Source of the DNA: G965203045 sp965203045
GTDB lineage: Bacteria > Pseudomonadota > Gammaproteobacteria > PS1 > Pseudothioglobaceae
Direction: 5' to 3'
Length of the DNA stretch: 64,000 bases
NCBI GenBank assembly: GCA_965203045.1
Contig: OZ241850.1
Location: forward strand, 558,001-622,000
The notes under the pieces are model-generated. The model was not told the DNA's origin. It searched no databases and was given only the letters and a program-made list of their open reading frames with translations. Position numbers and translations under genes: made by a program. This document shows positions 61,940 through 64,000 of the stretch, one piece after another. How positions within the stretch are numbered: the stretch's first letter is position 1; the number at the start of each line of letters is the position of its first letter.

Positions 61940-62611
61940 ATGAATAAGCAACAGGTGCCAATGCAAAAAGCATCAACTAACAAATTTTTACAAATTATTA
62001 ATTGGTGCTTGACTATTTTAGCTATTTTATTTATTAGTATTATTTTTAGTATCATCATTGAATGGCTGGGGATTATATTTGACTGGTGGGACCAACCTGA
62101 TTATCATCACGCAAAAACAATGTTTGAAACTGAGTTGCAGTGGGTATTAGGTGATTTCTTAAGTCAAAATCCAATTTTGTCTGATTTTTTCCTAAATACA
62201 CATAACAATATCTATTATTATTTAATTAAATCAACTGGACTGGAAGAGCTTTCACAAAGTGTTAGTGGTTTTATCTTAGTTGCAGTGCTATCAGCAATTT
62301 ATATTATTGAAGTAGTTTTTGTAAGGATTATTGTTATTATGTGCGCTTTCCCAGCACTGATACTTTTTAGTGGTGTTGCAATAGTAGATGCCCTATATAT
62401 GCGCAAAATGCGACAAAAAACCGGCGCTATAGAAAAAGCAGGTATTCATCACCATACCAAACGGTGGGTAAGACCACTAATCATAACTCCAATTGTGTTG
62501 TTATTGGCTTCTCCTTTTTCAATACACCCTACCTATTTTGTGCTTTCTGTTAGTATAATCCCGGCAACAACTATTTGGATTTCTGTATCTACTTATAAAA
62601 AATATTGGTAA
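61940..62611 (+). CDS. ICE membrane protein TIGR03747/DUF4400
   Basis: 223 aa with four or so helices (TILAILFISIIFSIIIEW, ILVAVLSAIYIIEVVFVRII, CAFPALILFSGVAIVDALYM and a C-terminal pair). KAGIHHHTKRWVRPL is the family signature. It always follows traD in PFGI-1-class elements, as here. The role is unknown but linked to coupling. Confidence 0.85.
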   Translation: MNKQQVPMQKASTNKFLQIINWCLTILAILFISIIFSIIIEWLGIIFDWWDQPDYHHAKTMFETELQWVLGDFLSQNPILSDFFLNTHNNIYYYLIKSTGLEELSQSVSGFILVAVLSAIYIIEVVFVRIIVIMCAFPALILFSGVAIVDALYMRKMRQKTGAIEKAGIHHHTKRWVRPLIITPIVLLLASPFSIHPTYFVLSVSIIPATTIWISVSTYKKYW

Positions 62612-62737
62612 ATGTTTTTTTATATGTTATAATGGGTCAAGTTGCTACTTGAGTAGCATTGCCAACTGCGCAAACACAGACTTATTTGGTCTGCAAGTTG
62701 GCAACGATTAAGTGATGAGCTTATTGTTGATGTTTGT
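62605..62737 (+). ncRNA. Repeated ICE leader RNA, copy 2 (with promoter)
   Basis: Promoter TTGGTA (62605-62610), 17 bases, TATAAT (62628-62633), overlapping the end of the TIGR03747 gene. Then P1 GCTACT/AGTAGC (62644-62657); P2 CCAACT/AGTTGG (62662-62667 with 62696-62701) with inner hairpin CAGAC/GTCTG (62677-62693); P3 AACGAT/ATTGTT (62703-62728); and pseudoknot GCAAACA (62670-62676) with TGTTTGT (62731-62737). Relative to copy 1 the inner hairpin is rebuilt with compensating changes. Confidence 0.78.
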
Positions 62738-62743
62738 TTAAGT

Positions 62744-62811
62744 CCATAGGGATTATCTACTATCCTTATGGCAAAGATGACTCCTATGATGTTTTTAATC
62801 TAAATAAGGAG
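62744..62811 (+). promoter_or_regulatory. RBS leader of the broken 62.8-kb gene
   Basis: CCATAGGGAT (62744-62753) pairs with ATCCTTATGG (62762-62771). CTCCT (62781-62785) pairs with AGGAG (62807-62811) of the ribosome binding site. CATAGG (62745-62750) can alternatively pair with CCTATG (62783-62788), competing with the second stem. Confidence 0.5.
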
Positions 62812-62817
62812 TTTTAG

Positions 62818-62985
62818 TCTTATGAGAATAGTGCTAACTCAGTCGACAATGGCTTAGTTATCGCTGGTGCGGTGACTTCTGTATTCTATGAGGTAATACC
62901 AAAACACATTACAATAATTGTTGGTATAGTAGGTGTTATACTAGTTATAGGTAGTGCGTTAACTAAGAATAAGGAGGTGGAATAA
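62818..62985 (+). pseudogene. Two-helix membrane protein gene with a 5' frameshift
   Basis: A well-placed ATG (62822, after AAGGAG) opens only 11 codons. An adjoining frame, open from 62818 with no start, encodes NGLVIAGAVTSVFYEVIPKH and a second helix ending NKEVE. It resembles the 7118 protein (ALVIAGLLVIAF and on). One indel near 62835-62850 would restore the gene. Its stop overlaps the next ATG (TAATG), so translation coupling was once normal. Could be a sequencing error. Confidence 0.55.
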
Positions 62986-63086
62986 TGTTTACTATTATAT
63001 ACACTATTGTTGCTGCGGCTATTTTATTAGGCTTATTGTATATAGCCCATAAGCAAGAAGAAAACCAACCTCGTCAAAAAACCTAA
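62985..63086 (+). CDS. Small one-helix membrane protein (33 aa)
   Basis: MFTIIYTIVAAAILLGLLYI is one transmembrane helix, followed by HKQEENQPRQKT. It has the same layout as the 36-aa proteins at 7316 and 7916 and also follows a two-helix gene. AAGGAGG precedes the ATG. Function unknown. Confidence 0.6.
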   Translation: MFTIIYTIVAAAILLGLLYIAHKQEENQPRQKT

Positions 63087-63136
63087 CTTTTTGATGTCTT
63101 AAATTTAATCACAATCATCGTTGTGATTCCAATCAT

Positions 63137-63207
63137 CCTACAAGGATACTCTAGTCCTTGCAGGGATGAGTATTTCCTTGTAGGTTTTTAATCTTTAACT
63201 ACAAGGA
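63137..63207 (+). promoter_or_regulatory. Two-state translational leader of the DUF3275 gene
   Basis: A CCTACAAGGA (63137-63146) can pair with B TCCTTGCAGG (63155-63164, one mismatch) or perfectly with C TCCTTGTAGG (63175-63184). C pairs perfectly with D CTACAAGGA (63199-63207), the ribosome binding site of the ATG at 63215. Sequence and layout are close to the 58-kb leader. Confidence 0.7.
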
Positions 63208-63214
63208 GGAAGTC

Positions 63215-63772
63215 ATGTATCAATTCAATGGCACATTAACTGTTAAAAAAATCAATGGTAGAAACGGCGAGTTTTCCGTTGGTTCTATCCAATCACCAAT
63301 CGGTGAGTTCAAAGTAAAGCAGCCGGAATTAGACCAATATGAGCAAGGCTCTTATGAAGGTCGTTTTACCATTGCTAATATATCTGCAAGATCATCATAT
63401 TTTGGCACTGGTGCTTTAATATTTGAAAACCTTGCAGAATTAGCTGAAATTAACATTGATATTGTTGATGAAAATGCGGTAATTGAGCAAAACATTGAAC
63501 CAGATCCAATTGAAACTGACAATATTGCAACAACTGAGCCTAGTTCTTTAGCCAAAGAAAAGGTTGTAAAAGAAACTAAATCTGTTGAAAAAACAAGCGA
63601 TGTAGATAGCAATTTGTTAAATTCAAAACAGCTTGATAAATTTAGTAGTCGTGAGGGTATTAAATTAGATCCAGCAGTAGGGGCTGAGAGGTTTAGAAGC
63701 CAAGTTAAGTTTTTGCGGAAAAATCACTATTTTTGGAATGCTAAAGAGAGTGTTTGGCAATCTAAAAAGTGA
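63215..63772 (+). CDS. DUF3275-family ICE protein
   Basis: 185 aa. The N-terminal domain FNGTLTVKKINGRNGEFSVG, then SPIGEFKVKQPELDQYEQGSYEGRF, is the DUF3275 signature. A polar linker follows, and the C-terminus (ERFRSQVKFLRKNHYFWNAKESVW) resembles the end of the DUF3577 protein at 6502. DUF3275 genes accompany SSB and TopB in PFGI-1-class ICEs; the role is unknown but presumably DNA-related. AAGGAGG precedes the ATG and is closed in the leader. Confidence 0.82.
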   Translation: MYQFNGTLTVKKINGRNGEFSVGSIQSPIGEFKVKQPELDQYEQGSYEGRFTIANISARSSYFGTGALIFENLAELAEINIDIVDENAVIEQNIEPDPIETDNIATTEPSSLAKEKVVKETKSVEKTSDVDSNLLNSKQLDKFSSREGIKLDPAVGAERFRSQVKFLRKNHYFWNAKESVWQSKK

Positions 63773-63789
63773 TTATATCAGGTTATTAA

Positions 63790-63886
63790 CGCACTCAAGA
63801 GTGTGCTAATACTAGCCGTGCAAACACAGAACTATCTAGTCTGTAAGTTAGCAACAATTAGCGATGAGTTAATTGTTGATGTTTGC
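63790..63886 (+). ncRNA. Repeated ICE leader RNA, copy 3
   Basis: P1 CACTC/GAGTG (63792-63803); P2 CTAGC/GTTAG (63812-63816 with 63847-63851) with a partial inner hairpin ACAGA/TCTGT; P3 AACAATTA/TAATTGTT (63853-63860 with 63870-63877); pseudoknot GCAAACA (63820-63826) with TGTTTGC (63880-63886). Compared with copy 1, P2 changes a C-G pair to T-A and the pseudoknot changes an A-T pair to G-C, so pairing is kept while sequence changes. The downstream gene is beyond the window. Confidence 0.75.
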
Positions 63887-64000
63887 CATAAAGGCGGCTA
63901 ATGTTTTTAAAAGAAGTACAGCCTCCAAAACTGTGCCTTTTAAAAAGATTCATTCGGGTTGCAAACTGAATAAATGTTATCCGCTTTGGGATATTTTATC
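63887..64000 (+). other. Start of the next leader, cut by the window end
   Basis: No gene is seen. CTTTTAAAAAG-type inverted segments (TTTTTAAAAG near 63903 and CTTTTAAAAA near 63946) suggest another leader hairpin for a gene beyond 64000, in line with the other two RNA copies. Confidence 0.35.

Noticed and set aside
1..64000. tRNA genes or attachment sites
   Set aside because: No cloverleaf or long terminal direct repeat was recognised by eye; a tRNAscan-SE run would be decisive.

Overview
The window is strongly AT-rich and is dominated by one integrative and conjugative element (ICE) of the PFGI-1/ICEHin1056 class: G-type mating-pair apparatus, MOBH relaxase and an R64-like thin type IV pilus. 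These families are typical of Gammaproteobacteria. The AT bias together with this gene set would fit a low-GC gammaproteobacterium, for example a SUP05/Thioglobus-like sulfur oxidiser or a related symbiont, but nothing in the window fixes the taxon. No tRNA, rRNA, CRISPR array or intact integrase is visible, so both ends of the element probably lie outside the window.

Layout. 0-2 kb: topoisomerase III (topB) behind a structured leader. 2-5 kb, minus strand: a two-gene CBASS defence locus (patatin-like effector plus DncV-like cyclase with a C-terminal SEC-C zinc motif). 5-8.6 kb: small ORFs, a DUF3577 (STY4534-type) protein, small membrane proteins, a decayed tandem duplication and an unusually dense train of RNA hairpins. 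8.6-17.7 kb: pilus operon (pilL, pilN, ssb, pilO, pilP, pilQ, prepilin, pilR, two more prepilins). 17.7-20.4 kb: a Phd/PIN toxin-antitoxin pair and a subtilisin-like lipoprotein. 20.5-32.9 kb: two secreted proteins, then the T4SS block from the RAQPRD protein to a TraU-like protein, then the PFL_4669-type protein and relaxase. 33-38.6 kb: a secreted endonuclease I, then TIGR03759-, TIGR03755- and TraG-like genes. 38.7-57 kb: a cargo hotspot with many gene fragments (radical SAM enzyme, HU, lipoprotein plus coiled-coil pair, orphan C5 methyltransferase, palindromic repeat element, secreted HNH nuclease, c-type haem protein, lipoproteins, wrecked integrase, type II restriction-modification pair). 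57-64 kb: ICE accessory genes, the separated TIGR03765-TraD-TIGR03747 block and a DUF3275 gene.

How it works together: TopB, SSB, DUF3577 and DUF3275 proteins probably serve DNA processing and maintenance. The relaxase nicks, TraD couples the DNA to the T4SS powered by the TraC/VirB4-like ATPase, and the thin pilus stabilises mating. CBASS, toxin-antitoxin and restriction-modification are defence or stability cargo.

The most novel signal is RNA. A structured element of about 100 nt (hairpin, long-loop stem with inner hairpin, third hairpin and a CAAACA/TGTTTG pseudoknot) occurs three times at 57.2, 62.65 and 63.8 kb, with covarying base pairs, and possibly a fourth time in diverged form at 5.7 kb. 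Around these copies sit seven to nine leaders in which the ribosome binding site can be closed by an upstream TCCTT-type strand. In the clearest cases that strand can alternatively pair with a still earlier segment, which is the layout of a two-state translational switch. Together these look like an ICE-wide post-transcriptional control system that I could not assign to a known family from sequence alone.
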